Shown here in pieces: positions 54,346 to 61,681 of a stretch of 63,038 nucleotides of DNA. The stretch lies in assembly GCA_002383165.1 (NCBI GenBank), contig DFXK01000010.1, positions 2,296-65,333 on the forward strand, in the 5' to 3' direction. Position 1 is the first letter of the stretch; each line of letters starts with the position of its first letter. This DNA comes from Flavobacteriales bacterium UBA4110 (GTDB taxonomy: Bacteria; Bacteroidota; Bacteroidia; Flavobacteriales; Weeksellaceae). The translations under genes and the position numbers were made by a program. The notes beneath the pieces were generated by a model. The model was not told the origin of the DNA and made no database searches. It worked only from the letters and a program-made list of their open reading frames with translations.

Positions 54346-54814
54346 ATTTGAAATACCTTATCGCATCGCAATCATTGAACCGAAGAAATTGATTGGCTTC
54401 AGCATTACAACTTCTTTTCGGGACGATAAAACACAGATTGTCTGGAAGAAATTTATGATGAGAAGAAATGAAATTGTTAACCAAACTTCCAACCAATTAT
54501 TCTCACTTCAAATCTATCCCGAGAATTTTACAGCAAATCAAACTTTCAGAAAATATGCATTGGCGGAAGTTTCTGATTTCAATAATATTCCTAATGATTT
54601 TGAACGCTTCGAATTAGAAAGTGGAAAATATCTTGTTTTCAATTATCAAGGAAAAGCGGAACACGGACCAGAAATTTTCCGATATATATTCCAAAATGTC
54701 ATTCCAGAAAATCAATTTGAAGTTGATAATCGTCCACATTTTGAGATTTTTGGAGAGGATTATAATCCGAATGATGATTCTGCGGAAGAAGAGATTTGGA
54801 TTCCGATTAGATAA
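54335..54814 (+). CDS. GyrI-like (AraC effector-binding type) domain protein
   Basis: 159 residues made of the two-fold beta-alpha-beta-beta GyrI-like fold with no DNA-binding part: 'IIEPKKLIGFSITTSF', 'YALAEVSDFNNIPNDFERFELESGKYLVFNYQG' and a C-terminal 'FEIFGEDYNPNDDSAEEEIWIPI'. Such stand-alone domains bind small molecules or inhibit gyrase. Cotranslated with the GNAT gene. Confidence 0.85.
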   Translation: MKTRFEIPYRIAIIEPKKLIGFSITTSFRDDKTQIVWKKFMMRRNEIVNQTSNQLFSLQIYPENFTANQTFRKYALAEVSDFNNIPNDFERFELESGKYLVFNYQGKAEHGPEIFRYIFQNVIPENQFEVDNRPHFEIFGEDYNPNDDSAEEEIWIPIR

Positions 54815-54815
54815 A

Positions 54816-54895
54816 AAAGTCTCGCAGATTAGGAAGATATTGCGAATTTTTCATCTGAGGAATCTGTAAAATCTGGTAGAGAGTTTTGCTAATTT
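54816..54895. repeat. degraded intergenic repeat of the GCAGATT / AATCTG type
   Basis: The 81-base gap between two convergent genes holds TCGCAGATTAGG, TATTGCGAATTTT and AATCTGTAAAATCTGG, which look like eroded copies of a 'GCAGAT...AATCTGCG' spacer repeat that I recall from flavobacterial genomes. Confidence 0.45.
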
Positions 54896-55342
54896 CTATT
54901 CCAAAATCTGCGCAGCGTGGTCTTTGGTTTTCACCTGATCAATCACCTGATTACAAATTCCATTTTCATCAAAAACAAAAGTCGTTCTCACAATTCCCAT
55001 AAACTCTCTCCCCATAAATTTCTTCAACTGCCAAACTCCAAATTTGTCAATGATATCGTGGTTCTCATCTGCAATGACATCAAATGGCAACTCATTTTTA
55101 TCACTGAAATTTTTCTGACGCTTTACAGAATCTGCACTGACCCCAAGTAATTGATAGCCTTTCTTCTTCAAAACCGAATAATTATCTCTCAGATTACAAG
55201 CTTCTGCCGTACAACCTGGCGTGCTTGCTTTTGGATAAAAGAAAACAACTAATTTTTTGCCTTTCAGTTTTTGAGAATCAATTTGTTCTCCGTTTTGATT
55301 TGTTCCAACAAATTCCGGTAAAGAATCGCCAACCTTCAACAT
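54896..55342 (-). CDS. bcp: thiol peroxidase, peroxiredoxin Q/BCP type
   Basis: 148 residues, thioredoxin fold. Peroxidatic Cys44 and resolving Cys49 lie in 'STPGCTAEACNLRDN', the 2-Cys BCP pattern with a four-residue gap. It reduces H2O2 and organic peroxides in the cytoplasm. The start at 55342 has a full promoter upstream whose -7 box is interlocked with that of nth. Confidence 0.96.
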   Translation of the reverse strand: MLKVGDSLPEFVGTNQNGEQIDSQKLKGKKLVVFFYPKASTPGCTAEACNLRDNYSVLKKKGYQLLGVSADSVKRQKNFSDKNELPFDVIADENHDIIDKFGVWQLKKFMGREFMGIVRTTFVFDENGICNQVIDQVKTKDHAAQILE

Positions 55343-55348
55343 AATTTT

Positions 55349-55356
55349 TATTTTTG
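55349..55356 (+). promoter_or_regulatory. -7 box (TATTTTTG) for nth
   Basis: An exact TAnnTTTG match 21 bases before the nth ATG. No -33 TTTG is visible at the right distance. An in-frame TTG at 55354 falls inside the box. Confidence 0.55.
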
Positions 55357-55361
55357 TGTTA

Positions 55362-55393
55362 CAAATTTAGCATCAAAATGACGAAAAAGCAAA
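55362..55393 (-). promoter_or_regulatory. promoter of bcp (TTTG-N20-TAAATTTG)
   Basis: On the minus strand the -7 box TAAATTTG (55362-55369) lies 20 bases after a TTTG (55390-55393), a full Bacteroidota promoter. The -33 element lies inside the nth coding sequence, and the box is downstream of the nth -7 box, so the two promoters cross. Confidence 0.65.
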
Positions 55394-56004
55394 GAGCGCA
55401 GATTGTTCAGGAAGAATTAGAAAAATTATATCCCGAAGTTCCGATTCCTCTAGACCATAAAGATGCTTATACGCTGATGGTTGCAGTCGCACTCTCTGCA
55501 CAAACGACGGACAAAAAAGTGAACCAAATTACACCAAAACTTTTTGCTGTCGCGGACACGCCTGAGAAAATGGCTAAGCTGAGCGTGGAAGAAATCAAGG
55601 AACTCATCAAAGAAATCGGACTTGCCAATTCCAAAGCGAAAAACCTTAAAAAAATGGCAGAAGTCTTGGTGGAAAAATTCAATTCTGTAGTACCACAAAC
55701 TTATGAAGAATTGGAAAGTCTGGCCGGTGTTGGTCACAAAACAGCTTCTGTGGTGATGAGCCAAGGGTTTGGTTTTCCTGCATTTCCGGTTGATACACAT
55801 ATCCATAGATTGATGACACAATGGAAATTAACCTCAGGAAAAAACGTTATAGAAACCGAAAGAGACGCAAAAAATCTTTGGAATGAAAATGTTTGGAATA
55901 AGCTTCATCTTCAGATTATTTTTTACGGAAGAGAATATTCGCCAGCGAGAGGTAACAAGGAAAACGATTTTATTCCGAAGCTTTTGTTTCCAGAAAAAAC
56001 TTAA
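55378..56004 (+). CDS. nth: endonuclease III family DNA glycosylase without Fe-S cluster
   Basis: 208 residues from the ATG at 55378. The helix-hairpin-helix 'LAGVGHKTASVV' holds catalytic Lys121, and 'FPVDTHIHRL' holds Asp139, matching E. coli Nth K120 and D138. It removes oxidised pyrimidines. The C-terminal four-cysteine [4Fe-4S] loop is absent: the end reads 'FYGREYSPARGNKENDFIPKLLF' with no Cys at all. Convergent with the HPP gene by a four-base overlap. Confidence 0.92.
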   Translation: MTKKQRAQIVQEELEKLYPEVPIPLDHKDAYTLMVAVALSAQTTDKKVNQITPKLFAVADTPEKMAKLSVEEIKELIKEIGLANSKAKNLKKMAEVLVEKFNSVVPQTYEELESLAGVGHKTASVVMSQGFGFPAFPVDTHIHRLMTQWKLTSGKNVIETERDAKNLWNENVWNKLHLQIIFYGREYSPARGNKENDFIPKLLFPEKT

Positions 56005-56597
56005 TCTTTATTCTTCAGCATTCTCCTCATATGGTAATATTTGGTTTGCTTGATGTGATGCGGATATTTTCTTCCTTTCGGAATATTATTGAAAATCAAA
56101 GCCATAATTAACAAAATCAGAACGCCACTCAAAACAGGCGACAAAGCATACCAATATCCCAATTCTTGAATTTTGTCTGATGGAAGAACTGCAATCAAAG
56201 CGGTTGCGCCACCTGGAGGATGCATTGTTTTGGTAATTTGCATCACAACAATAGAAGAAGCGACTGCAATAGAAGCATTCAACCAAAGAATATCTGGTAA
56301 GAATTTATAAGCCGTAACACCAACTAAAGCTGATAAAACGTGTCCGCCAATCAGATTTCTGGGTTGTGCTAAAGGACTATTTACAGCGCCATAAATCAAA
56401 ACGCTTGATGCGCCAAATGAACCAATTAGAAAAATATTTTCAATCTCTGAGAAATGTTGAGACTGCAAAAAAGCAATCAATCCAATTCCGAAAAAAGCGC
56501 CAAGAAAGGACCAAAAATGGTCTTTGAAATCAACAAGCGTTTCCTGATAAAAGATATATTTAGTTTGCCTTAGTCTTCTTTTGATATGCCTGCTCAT
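56001..56597 (-). CDS. HPP family membrane protein
   Basis: 198 residues from the ATG at 56597 (the frame stays open to 56657, but the ATG overlapping the upstream stop as ATGA is preferred). Four membrane spans, with the HPP family's 'TMHPPGGATALIAV' motif near 125 that gives the family its name. 'GSFGASSVLIYGAVNSPLAQPRNLIGGHV' is the other signature. Some members transport nitrite; the role here is unknown. Translationally coupled to the DUF885 gene. Confidence 0.88.
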   Translation of the reverse strand: MSRHIKRRLRQTKYIFYQETLVDFKDHFWSFLGAFFGIGLIAFLQSQHFSEIENIFLIGSFGASSVLIYGAVNSPLAQPRNLIGGHVLSALVGVTAYKFLPDILWLNASIAVASSIVVMQITKTMHPPGGATALIAVLPSDKIQELGYWYALSPVLSGVLILLIMALIFNNIPKGRKYPHHIKQTKYYHMRRMLKNKD

Positions 56598-58402
56598 TGC
56601 TTCACACCTTTCGACCAAAGATTCATTTTTCTTTCCAAAACTTCCAGAGGAAGGCAACCTTGGCTCAAAACTTCATCGTGGAAAGAAGCCAGATTAAATT
56701 TATTGCCTTGCTCATTTTGGTACTTATTTCTTAATTCTCTGATTTTCATTGCTCCGGTTTTGTAACTCAAAGCTTGTCCAGGCAAAGCCATATATCGCTC
56801 CACTTCTGCTATTGCACTAGCTTCGTCATAAGCGACATTGCTTAAGAAATATTTAATCGCTTCTTCGCGAGACATTTGTCCTGTGTGGATCCCTGTATCA
56901 ATAACAAGACGAACTGCTCTCAACATCTCATCACTCAAAGAACCCATTTTTTGATAAGGATCTGTATAAAGCCCAAACTCTGAACCTAAAGATTCGCAAT
57001 ACAATGCCCAACCTTCGCCGTAAGCACCAATCCAACCGAATCTCATAAACTTTGGTAATTTGGTGTTTTCCTGTTGCAAAGAAATCTGATAATGATGTCC
57101 GGGAATCGCTTCGTGCAGGAAAAGAGACTCCATTCCGGATGTCACATTGAATTTTGTTGGGTCAGGAATCGGCATATAAAAAATCCCTGGACGTTTTCCA
57201 TCGGCACTTCCTTGGATATATTCTGCACTGGCGCTGGCTTCTCTATATTTTTCGGTTTGACGGATTTCGAAAGGTGTTTTAGGCGTAACGTTGAACATCG
57301 TTTTCAACTTCGGCGTGATTTTGTCCAAAATTGATTGGAAGCCTGCCAATACTTCGGCCGAAGTTTTATAAGGCATTGCTTTTGGGTCGGTTTTCACATG
57401 ATTCAGAAATTCTTCCAAAGAACCTTGGAATCCAACTTGAGCTTTCACTTTTTCCATTTCTTTACGGATTCTTGCTACTTCTTCCAATCCGGTTTTATGG
57501 ATCTCATCCGGTGTTTTATCCGTTGTAGTCCAGCTTTTGACATAATAAGCATAAACCTTACTACCATTTGGCAATGCATCATAACCATCTGTCGTTCTAG
57601 CTTTTGGCAAATATTCTTTTTCTAAAAAATCAGCCATTTTCAGATAGGCAGGAATCAACTTATTCTTGATAGCATCTTGGTAAAGCTTGGCATATTTGTT
57701 AGCAGTCACCGGTTTGAAATCTTTCGGAAGATTTTTTATAGGACCGTAAAAAATATTTTTATCGATTTCGAAAGTCGTGATTTCTTCAGCTTTCATTTGT
57801 GGAATCATTTTTAGGACTAATGATTTTGGAAGAACCACATTATTTTTAATTCCTAATCTAAAATTCTCAATTGCAGAATCCATCCAAATTGGGAATTCAT
57901 CAACTCTTTTCAACCAATTATCATAATCTTTTTCTGTTTTGAAAGGCTGAATTCCTGTTCCACTTCCCAACATCGGAAAAGTCAACGGCAGACCATCAAA
58001 CTGTGTGAAAGGAATATATTCGGGATGATAAGCATAACGTTCTTGTTTGTCAATCAATGTATATTCCAAAACATCAAAAACAACTTTCTGGTCATCATCC
58101 AGATTATTATAATCAATTGACTTAAGCCGATTATATACCGAATTATAGAAAGCAATTTCTTTTTTGATGAAATCCTGGTTGAGATTATCCGGAAGCATAT
58201 CATTATACCTATCGTCACCCTGCGAAGTAGCTTCCAAAGGGTAAAATTTCAAATATTCCTCATAATAATTAGATGCGATAGAATCGAGTTCAGAAGTGGC
58301 TGAACTTATGGTCGTTTTCATTACCGGAGAATCATCTTTTTTGCAAGAAAAGAAGCAATAAGCCAAGATGGCTACACATATAATTTTACACAGATGCGTC
58401 AT
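56594..58402 (-). CDS. DUF885 family lipoprotein, putative metallopeptidase
   Basis: 602 residues. A lipoprotein signal peptide has lipobox FFSC (Cys20). The DUF885 body follows, with 'LFLHEAIPGHHYQISLQQ', where HExxxxHH suggests zinc binding as in gluzincin-like peptidases, and later 'EGWALYCESLGSE'. Predicted envelope peptidase; the substrate is unproven. First gene of a two-gene unit with the HPP protein. Confidence 0.9.
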   Translation of the reverse strand: MTHLCKIICVAILAYCFFSCKKDDSPVMKTTISSATSELDSIASNYYEEYLKFYPLEATSQGDDRYNDMLPDNLNQDFIKKEIAFYNSVYNRLKSIDYNNLDDDQKVVFDVLEYTLIDKQERYAYHPEYIPFTQFDGLPLTFPMLGSGTGIQPFKTEKDYDNWLKRVDEFPIWMDSAIENFRLGIKNNVVLPKSLVLKMIPQMKAEEITTFEIDKNIFYGPIKNLPKDFKPVTANKYAKLYQDAIKNKLIPAYLKMADFLEKEYLPKARTTDGYDALPNGSKVYAYYVKSWTTTDKTPDEIHKTGLEEVARIRKEMEKVKAQVGFQGSLEEFLNHVKTDPKAMPYKTSAEVLAGFQSILDKITPKLKTMFNVTPKTPFEIRQTEKYREASASAEYIQGSADGKRPGIFYMPIPDPTKFNVTSGMESLFLHEAIPGHHYQISLQQENTKLPKFMRFGWIGAYGEGWALYCESLGSEFGLYTDPYQKMGSLSDEMLRAVRLVIDTGIHTGQMSREEAIKYFLSNVAYDEASAIAEVERYMALPGQALSYKTGAMKIRELRNKYQNEQGNKFNLASFHDEVLSQGCLPLEVLERKMNLWSKGVKQ

Positions 58403-58564
58403 TCAATATAGATTTGATATTGTAAAGATAAGATTTAAAATGCATTTTCGGCTTCCATCCACCAGCACAACAATTAATAAGTTATACTAATTCTATAATT
58501 TATCTTTTCTTAAAACTATTAATAAAAATAACCCACAAAAATTTTTCAAATTCAACCAAATTTT

Positions 58565-58572
58565 TATCTTTG
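58565..58572 (+). promoter_or_regulatory. -7 box (TATCTTTG) for the acidic protein gene and perhaps the TonB cassette
   Basis: An exact TAnnTTTG match 41 bases before the ATG at 58614. The gap 58403-58613 holds nothing else I can identify. Confidence 0.55.
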
Positions 58573-58613
58573 TTAAGCACAATTTAAATTATCAAAAACT
58601 CAATATCCTTATA

Positions 58614-59072
58614 ATGAAAGGAATATTAAAGATCTATCATCCGGAAGAAACTCTGAAATATTTTATCAGAAACACCTATTGCAAATCCGTTTATCTTAAT
58701 GCCCAGAATTTCTTGGAAGTAGAAATCATCACGGATGATTCTCTGGAACATGTGGATGACGATTCCTTACAATACCAATTTCCACAATTATCGCTTAACA
58801 TTTCCGAGTTCCCAATAGCGGAATCTGAACTGGAAGGAAAAACTTTTCTTGTAGACGACACAGAAGAAGACACTTACACAGAAGTTGACCTCTATGACGA
58901 TGATGAAGCTTTTCTCTATGATAATGATCTGAGCTTTTCGAAAAATGACAAAGATGAGCTGGAGCTTTGCTGGAAAGGTAATATTACGGATTTTTACACA
59001 GGATCCGAAGAGCCTATTCCTTTTAAGCTCAAGTGCAACTTTCGTCAGGACGACATCGAAATAGACGATTAA
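58614..59072 (+). CDS. acidic protein of unknown function
   Basis: 152 residues, very rich in Asp and Glu (for example 'DDTEEDTYTEVDLYDDDEAF'), no signal peptide, cytoplasmic by appearance. No known motif. It starts with MKGILKIYHPEETLKYF. It lies 73 bases before the TonB gene in the same direction; a functional link is possible but unproven. Confidence 0.7.
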   Translation: MKGILKIYHPEETLKYFIRNTYCKSVYLNAQNFLEVEIITDDSLEHVDDDSLQYQFPQLSLNISEFPIAESELEGKTFLVDDTEEDTYTEVDLYDDDEAFLYDNDLSFSKNDKDELELCWKGNITDFYTGSEEPIPFKLKCNFRQDDIEIDD

Positions 59073-59105
59073 TCCGTATCCAAAAAATAATAATTATATT
59101 TACGA

Positions 59106-59131
59106 TTCGTTATAAAACTAATTATAACGAA
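59106..59131 (+). promoter_or_regulatory. inverted repeat in the leader of the TonB gene
   Basis: Perfect 10-base arms TTCGTTATAA (59106-59115) and TTATAACGAA (59122-59131), six-base spacer. A -7-like TATATTTA (59095-59102) lies just upstream, so the repeat would start at about +1. It could be an operator or a leader hairpin. It is not T-tailed, so it is not a standard terminator. Confidence 0.5.
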
Positions 59132-59145
59132 AATACTTGATTGGG

Positions 59146-60075
59146 ATGTATCAGGATTTGGATGATATCGTTTTTGAAGACCGGCATAAAGCTTATGGTG
59201 CTTACGAATTCCGTAAACATTACGAATATACGCTGACTAAAGCACTTGTAGTCGGGATGTTTATTTTTCTGATTATTTTCTTTATTCCTGCAAATGTCAT
59301 CAAAGCTCCTAAAAAAAAGGCTGTAAATAGTGAAAGGATCATTCCTGTGGAACTTACGGAAATGCGCATTAACTACGGCGATAACCGAAATGGAAATGGC
59401 GTAGATGAGCCAAAGGAAGAAGCAGGAAGTCCCGCTCCGATTATTGATAAAAAAGAGGAAAAAGATATCATTACAGAAACGGTCAAAATCTCTAAAGAAA
59501 AAGTTGATAAAGATATTCCTGACAATGTAGTTCCTACACCAACCAGGATAAAAGAACAGCCCGTAACTGCCAAAAAATCAACAGATAAACCCAACCCTAA
59601 CACTGCAGCCAACTCAACCAAAAATACAACCGGTAAGTCTGTCGTAAAAGGCGACATCAAAAAAGAAAATGCAACTGGAGATGGGAAAGGGAATGCCGCA
59701 ATCGGAAATCTATTGAAAGGACGAGGAACAAAATCCGGCTCTCAAGGAAACGGAATAGGACTGGGAAATTATGGTGACCCACTTGGCGGAGATGGCGATG
59801 GAAATAGCTTAATCGGAATTGATAGGAAATTAACCGGATTCATCCCGGGAACGATGGGACGAGGCGGATCGCAGCCCAACCACAACTGTTCTGCAAGCGG
59901 CAGCATCACCATTTCTTACACGGTAGACAAATCCGGAAAAGTCACTTCTGCTAGACGACAAAGTGGTATCTCAGACCCTTGCGTGGTAAGCACCGCAATA
60001 AGTTGGGTAAAACAATACGTGAAAGCAGAATCTGCAAATGTCTCGTCCAAAGGAACTTATAAGATTACTTTTTAA
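59146..60075 (+). CDS. TonB-family energy transducer
   Basis: 309 residues from the ATG at 59146 (a TTG three codons earlier at 59137 is the alternative). The N-terminus has the Bacteroidota TonB segment 'DIVFEDRHKAYGAYEFRKHYEYTLTKAL', then one membrane span (about 31-50) and a long Lys/Pro/Glu/Asn-rich linker. The C-terminal ~85 residues are a TonB/AgmX-like domain with 'GFIPGTMG', 'GSITISYTVDKSGKVTSARR' and two cysteines (HNC and DPC). It should pass proton-motive force to outer-membrane receptors. Paralogue of the gene at 60821. Confidence 0.85.
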   Translation: MYQDLDDIVFEDRHKAYGAYEFRKHYEYTLTKALVVGMFIFLIIFFIPANVIKAPKKKAVNSERIIPVELTEMRINYGDNRNGNGVDEPKEEAGSPAPIIDKKEEKDIITETVKISKEKVDKDIPDNVVPTPTRIKEQPVTAKKSTDKPNPNTAANSTKNTTGKSVVKGDIKKENATGDGKGNAAIGNLLKGRGTKSGSQGNGIGLGNYGDPLGGDGDGNSLIGIDRKLTGFIPGTMGRGGSQPNHNCSASGSITISYTVDKSGKVTSARRQSGISDPCVVSTAISWVKQYVKAESANVSSKGTYKITF

Positions 60076-60177
60076 AATTCCTATTAATAACCATTTTTCG
60101 TAAATTCCTTCATAATCTATTCGGATTAATCATCAACTAATTCATAAATTTGAAACTATAAAATAACATACAAAACT

Positions 60178-60819
60178 ATGGCAAATCAAAATATTTCTAT
60201 TTGGGAATTCCTTTTTGGTGGAGGCTTACTGAGCGTTTCTCTTATCATCATCCTTATATTTTCGGGAATTGCAGCCATTGTTTTTTTTGGACAGAAATTA
60301 TATGCGCTCAACAGAGAAAATCAAGTTGATCCTTATCTTCTGAAAAACGTAAACGACCTTCTGAACGATGGCAGAATACAATCTGCAGTAGATTTTTGCA
60401 GAAGGGATAATTCGCCAGAATCCAGAAGTGTAGAAAAGGGGCTTTCCAGATTGGGAAGACCTGTGAGCGAAATTGCCAACGCAATGGAAACTCACGCTCA
60501 AATAGAACTCAACAAAGCTGAAAAAAATATCAATTATTTGGCAACACTTTCTGGTGCTGCTCCAATGTTGGGACTTCTTGGCGGTGTTTTGATTTTGGCT
60601 TCGACTTTCGGAACTTTATCAAAAACTGATACTGTGATAGCGCAAAACCTTTTAGCTGCTAATTTCTATAAAGCTTTAGCACCTTCTGCTGTTGGTCTTA
60701 TCGTTGGATTTTTGTCGTATATTTTTCATAATATTTTGGTTGGAAAAGTTGATTATCTATTGATGAAAATTCAGTATCATACCAATGAGTTTTTAGACAT
60801 CATCAACAAACCTTCTTAA
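60178..60819 (+). CDS. exbB: MotA/TolQ/ExbB proton-channel family protein
   Basis: 213 residues. One membrane span near the N-terminus, a cytoplasmic loop, then two C-terminal spans with 'TLSGAAPMLGLLGGVLILASTF' and 'ALAPSAVGLIVGFLSYIFHNI', the ExbB/TolQ proton-channel pair of segments. The usual Thr pair appears as Ser or is changed. It normally works with ExbD and TonB. Here a TonB-like gene lies on both sides and ExbD is missing. Confidence 0.9.
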   Translation: MANQNISIWEFLFGGGLLSVSLIIILIFSGIAAIVFFGQKLYALNRENQVDPYLLKNVNDLLNDGRIQSAVDFCRRDNSPESRSVEKGLSRLGRPVSEIANAMETHAQIELNKAEKNINYLATLSGAAPMLGLLGGVLILASTFGTLSKTDTVIAQNLLAANFYKALAPSAVGLIVGFLSYIFHNILVGKVDYLLMKIQYHTNEFLDIINKPS

Positions 60820-60820
60820 G

Positions 60821-61471
60821 ATGGAATTCAGAAGAAGAACAAAAAAATTATCCGGATTGCCAATTGCGTTTTATGTAGTTGCATTGTTATTTTTTGTGCT
60901 TTTATTTTTGTTCAATTCTCTTTATTACAAAGCTTCTGAACAAACAAAACCTGTTATTGTAGAAACTCCAAAACCGATTGAAGAACCCAAAGCAGATTCT
61001 ATCGTAAAACCGGAAATATATGTGCCAGACGTTGAAGTTTTACCTCCAGACACGGTGGCTCTAGCAAAAGAAACGCCCGCAGTAAAAGAAGAAAAGAAGG
61101 AAGCTCCAAAAACGGAGAAAGAAGATAAGAAACTTGCAAAAAAAGACGACTCTTCGACTCCGCTCAGAGTGACAGATTCTGATTCTAAAGATGATAAAAT
61201 CACTAAAATCGGGAAAGACAGAATTCTTACAGGTTTCATTCCTGGAACAATGGGGAAAGCTGGAAAACTTCCTGCGCACAATTGCAAAACCAAAGGCCAA
61301 TTGGTAATGTTTTTCACGGTTGATAAAAACGGAACCGTAACCAATGCAGGACGAAGCAGCGGAATTAAAGACCCTTGTAACATCACAGCCGCCGTTATCT
61401 GGATGAAACAATATGTAAAAGCAAAAAAATCACAGAATATTTCTCAGGGAACTTACTCGATTGTTTTTTAA
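60821..61471 (+). CDS. TonB-like protein replacing ExbD in the cassette
   Basis: 216 residues. A basic N-terminus (MEFRRRTKK) and one membrane span (about 14-34) are followed by a Pro/Lys/Glu linker. The C-terminal domain is closely similar to that of the gene at 59146: shared 'LTGFIPGTMG', 'HNC', 'FTVDKNGTVTNAGRSSGIKDPC' and 'MKQYVKA'. The ATG lies one base after the exbB stop. The ExbD hallmark (an Asp in the membrane span) is absent. Function inferred as TonB-type transducer or a structural partner. Confidence 0.8.
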   Translation: MEFRRRTKKLSGLPIAFYVVALLFFVLLFLFNSLYYKASEQTKPVIVETPKPIEEPKADSIVKPEIYVPDVEVLPPDTVALAKETPAVKEEKKEAPKTEKEDKKLAKKDDSSTPLRVTDSDSKDDKITKIGKDRILTGFIPGTMGKAGKLPAHNCKTKGQLVMFFTVDKNGTVTNAGRSSGIKDPCNITAAVIWMKQYVKAKKSQNISQGTYSIVF

Positions 61472-61475
61472 CTTA

Positions 61476-61580
61476 TTTGGGCGCCATTTCCGGCTGTCAC
61501 TACTCGCTTTTTTATTTTTTCCCACGCTTTCCTCCGCAAAAAAATAAAAAGAGCTCAAACATGCCGTTCCATCCGGGGCG
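61476..61580. repeat. palindromic intergenic repeat element after the TonB-like gene
   Basis: The gap contains GGGCGCC and CCGGGGCGC at its ends and a long central AT-rich inverted pair, GCTTTTTTATTTTTT (61506-61520) and AAAAAAATAAAAAGAGC (61538-61554), around a 17-base loop. The phrases 'GGCTGTCACTACTCGC' and 'CAAACATGCCGTTCCATCC' match what I recall of a repeat family in flavobacterial genomes. It may also act as a terminator. Confidence 0.6.
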
Positions 61581-61657
61581 CAGTTTTGCCAATTTTATCA
61601 CCTGTCTACCCAAACAGAAATTTTTCAACATTTTAAATAGAATTCTTTTTGTTATCT

Positions 61658-61665
61658 TAAATTTG
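61658..61665 (+). promoter_or_regulatory. -7 box (TAAATTTG) for folC
   Basis: An exact TAnnTTTG match 16 bases before the ATG at 61682. Confidence 0.55.
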
Positions 61666-61681
61666 TATTTCACTTCATACT

